NCBI RefSeq assembly: GCF_033568475.1
Contig: NC_133120.1
Location: 91,592,151 to 91,656,150, forward strand
Reading direction: 5' to 3'
Origin: Henckelia pumila
Lineage: Eukaryota > Streptophyta > Magnoliopsida > Lamiales > Gesneriaceae
Length of the DNA stretch: 64,000 nt
The notes under the pieces are model-generated. The model was not told where the DNA came from and did not search any database. It was given only the letters and a program-made list of their open reading frames with translations. The position numbers were made by a program, and so were the translations under genes. Below, piece after piece: positions 62,205 through 64,000 of this stretch. The first letter of the stretch is position 1. Each line of letters begins with the position of its first letter.

Positions 62205-63170
62205 CCATTTATTTAGTTATACCTTAATTAATTAATTAATTAATTCCCACAGCTACATATGTTCTTAATTATTTTCATTATTAATGGACGCTAGCTCCTG
62301 TTACACTTGCTAATAAACATCGATCTTTGTTTCGAGTCAGCACATGAATTCATTTTCATCATTAATTAATCTTTGTGTTTCCGATCCATTTTACAGTTGT
62401 TTCATAATTATAGTTGGTGGAAATGTAATGTCATTTATCTGCACTTTTTTGTTAAGGGATTATCATAAACAATAAAACCGGCTTATATATGGATTGATTA
62501 TTTGTACTTCTTCTTTTTTGCTTGATCAATTGTTTCAAATAATTTGCTCATTGTCGTTAGGGTCGCTCACTGCCCAACAAATATGTCCAACTCCATGCCC
62601 ACCATGTACAATAAATAAGTTGACCAATACAATAGGTGAGTTGACTTGTACATGGTGGACATGAAGTTGAGCATAGTTGTTGGACAACATAATAAAACAC
62701 TATATATATATATATAAATCAACAAAGCCATATATAAAAATTATTTCAACTTTTAATTATCTATTTTGCTAATTAAAATTTAAAATAACTAAATAATTAA
62801 TAGTTTAAATTATACCAAAAAATAATCAATATTTAACTATTTTAAAACACAACTAATTATGTAAAAATCCCATGCATGCGAAATATCATGTGGTTATTTA
62901 ATAGCATAATTTAAATTTGAAAGCCTAATTGTAGAAATTTTAAAGTATACTTACTCAAAAAAATAAAAAAAATTTTAAAAAATAAAAAATGTACAAAATA
63001 ATTTTTTAATTATGTAAATTTATTATATCAATATATACAATAATTTTTTTCAAACTTCTAATATATAAAATGCAACCAACATTTCTTAATTCTAAATCAG
63101 AAGCTAGCAATAAAACAATATAATAATTGCGAATACATGCATCCAGCTAAGTTACTCTTTTTCTTGTCAA
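62205..63170. other. 3' flank of SURNOD19 gene B and AT-rich spacer
   Basis: It matches the flank of gene A except where the foldback MITE sits. No gene is apparent. Confidence 0.5.
62561..62698. mobile_element. Foldback MITE, copy 2
   Basis: The same family as 21009-21150: the left arm CTGCCCAACAAATATGTCCA and inner arm CAACTCCATGCCCACCATGT pair with ACATGGTGGACATGAAGTTG and GTTGTTGGACAACATAATAA. A TA run follows. It interrupts the flank of copy B and is missing at the corresponding place in copy A. Ends are approximate. Confidence 0.65.
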
Positions 63171-63289
63171 ATATAATGGTGAAAAGATTTTTTTGGTTCA
63201 TTAACTTGTCCATTTTTTTTGGTCCATTAATTTTTCGAAGTTTGCTGCACTAACTTTTATTCCAGTGTCATGTCAGCATTTTTCATTGC
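63171..63289. mobile_element. Left half of a long-TIR foldback element
   Basis: The motif series GGTTCATTAACTTGTCCATT, GGTCCATTAATTTTTCGAAG and CACTAACTTTTATTCCAGTG, then a GTCAT(G)TCAGCATTTTTC centre, matches the arm of the 41113-41435 MITE. The other arm would lie beyond the Cassandra insertion, outside the window. Confidence 0.55.
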
Positions 63290-64000
63290 TGTAACGACCC
63301 ACTGTTGTATCAAGACGGGTCTTTTCAGCGTGCTTATGTCCTCACTCACACGCACCCTGGAAAACTTCCCAGGGGGTCACCCATCCTATAATTGCCCCAA
63401 GTCAAGCACGCTTAACTTTGGAGTTCTTATGTGATGAGCTTCCGAAAAGAAGATGCACCTTCGTGATATGAGCAGTACATATGAAACCTTTTAAGCCCTC
63501 CTCAATTATGTAGTCCCATACCTACACAGTCTCAGAATCCCCTCTCATTCCGGCACAAGATCGGTTCATTCATGTCTCCCTCCGCCTAGAAGCCTACCAG
63601 GAGCCGCTCATTGTCCGTGCAACCTCTTGGCACCGGCGATCACTCCCTGCCTCTTCAGCCCCGGGCGTCACATGCCCACCAGCTTCCGCTTGGTTCGTCC
63701 CCGAACCATACCGTACTAAGAGAGGTCGGCTTTGATACCATTTGTAACGACCCACTGTATCAAGACGGGTCTTTTCAGCGTGCTTATGTCCTCACTCACA
63801 CGCACCCTGGAAAACTTCCCAGGGGGTCACCCATCCTATAATTGCCCCAAGTCAAGCACGCTTAACTTTGGAGTTCTTATGTGATGAGCTTCCGAAAAGA
63901 AGATGCACCTTCGTGATATGAGCAGTACATATGAAACCTTTTAAGCCCTCCTCAATTATGTAGTCCCATACCTACACAGTCTCAGAATCCCCTCTCATTC
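63290..64000 (-). mobile_element. Cassandra TRIM with 5S rRNA-derived LTRs (runs off the window)
   Basis: Read on the minus strand. The plus-left LTR (the element's 3' LTR) is 63290-63572, with ends TGTAACG and TTCATTCA. The interior is 63573-63742, with a polypurine tract GGCGGAGGGAGACA (reverse strand) and a Met-tRNA primer-binding site TGGTATCAAAGCC (reverse of about 63728-63740). The second LTR starts at 63743 and is cut by the window end. Each LTR holds a 5S rRNA-like segment (reverse of about 63350-63430) with the internal promoter boxes AAGTTAAGCGTGCTTG and AGGATGGGTGAC. This is diagnostic of Cassandra. The visible part looks whole, but the right flank and target duplication cannot be checked. 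Confidence 0.92.

Noticed and set aside
63350-63430. 5S rRNA gene on the minus strand
   Set aside because: Only part of the 5S sequence is present, with internal changes, and it lies in an LTR repeated 450 bp later. It is the 5S-derived segment of Cassandra, not a gene.

Overview
The window is nuclear DNA of a dicot plant. Genes have many GT..AG introns, intergenic DNA is AT-rich, and the gene set is typically plant (copine/BONZAI, CRUMPLED LEAF, IRX10-type xylan glycosyltransferase, PPR-DYW, Stress up-regulated Nod 19). The mobile elements are also plant types: Sirevirus, Ty3 chromovirus, Cassandra TRIM, Pack-CACTA, MULE MITEs and a tRNA-derived SINE. A broken repeat near 45 and 57 kb resembles, from memory, a protein family abundant in Gesneriaceae gene sets, so Lamiales is my best guess. 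That is an inference, not a result.

Layout. 1-17.6 kb is a gene-rich island of five host genes: the 3' end of a BONZAI copine (+), PAM16 (-), a PPR-DYW editing-factor-like protein (+, divergent from PAM16), an IRX10/IRX10L xylan synthase subunit (+) and CRL (-). I rebuilt exon structures for all five; they are in frame and give full-length family-sized proteins where complete. A SINE sits in a BONZAI intron and a MULE-type MITE in a CRL intron. 17.6-23.2 kb is AT-rich spacer with microsatellites and foldback elements.

23,179-35,344 is one Ty1/copia Sirevirus on the minus strand (836-bp LTRs, TSD GTAAC). It has an env-like third ORF and a 2,060-bp solo LTR nested in its gag region. It also carries a striking GTGTTG..CAACAC foldback motif at about a dozen sites, many inside coding sequence.

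35.3-44.2 kb and 59.2-62.9 kb are two copies of a segmental duplication. Each carries a 408-aa Stress up-regulated Nod 19 (SURNOD19) gene with the same three-exon coding structure and a 5'UTR intron. The copies differ by transposon insertions, and one copy supplies the empty site for a MITE present in the other. Between them, 45,379-57,284 is a Pack-CACTA transposon (TSD AAT). It carries fragments of at least four unrelated host genes, all in the same orientation: RBM48, an AGD12-type ArfGAP, a small membrane protein and a SHAGGY/GSK3 kinase. A young Ty3 Tekay-type chromovirus (48,827-56,443, TSD GTCAC) lies inside it, 9 nt into the captured RBM48 intron. A 580-bp TRIM (58,193-58,772) follows. 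The window ends inside a Cassandra TRIM with 5S rRNA-derived LTRs.

The PAM16 and PPR genes share a short divergent promoter and both point to organelles. Otherwise the genes show no common pathway. The most unusual material is the multi-gene Pack-CACTA and the repeated foldback motif of the Sirevirus. LTR divergences were counted by hand (about 22/836 for the Sirevirus, about 13/1454 for the Ty3 element). At a commonly used plant rate of 1.3e-8 per site per year they suggest roughly 1 My and 0.35 My.
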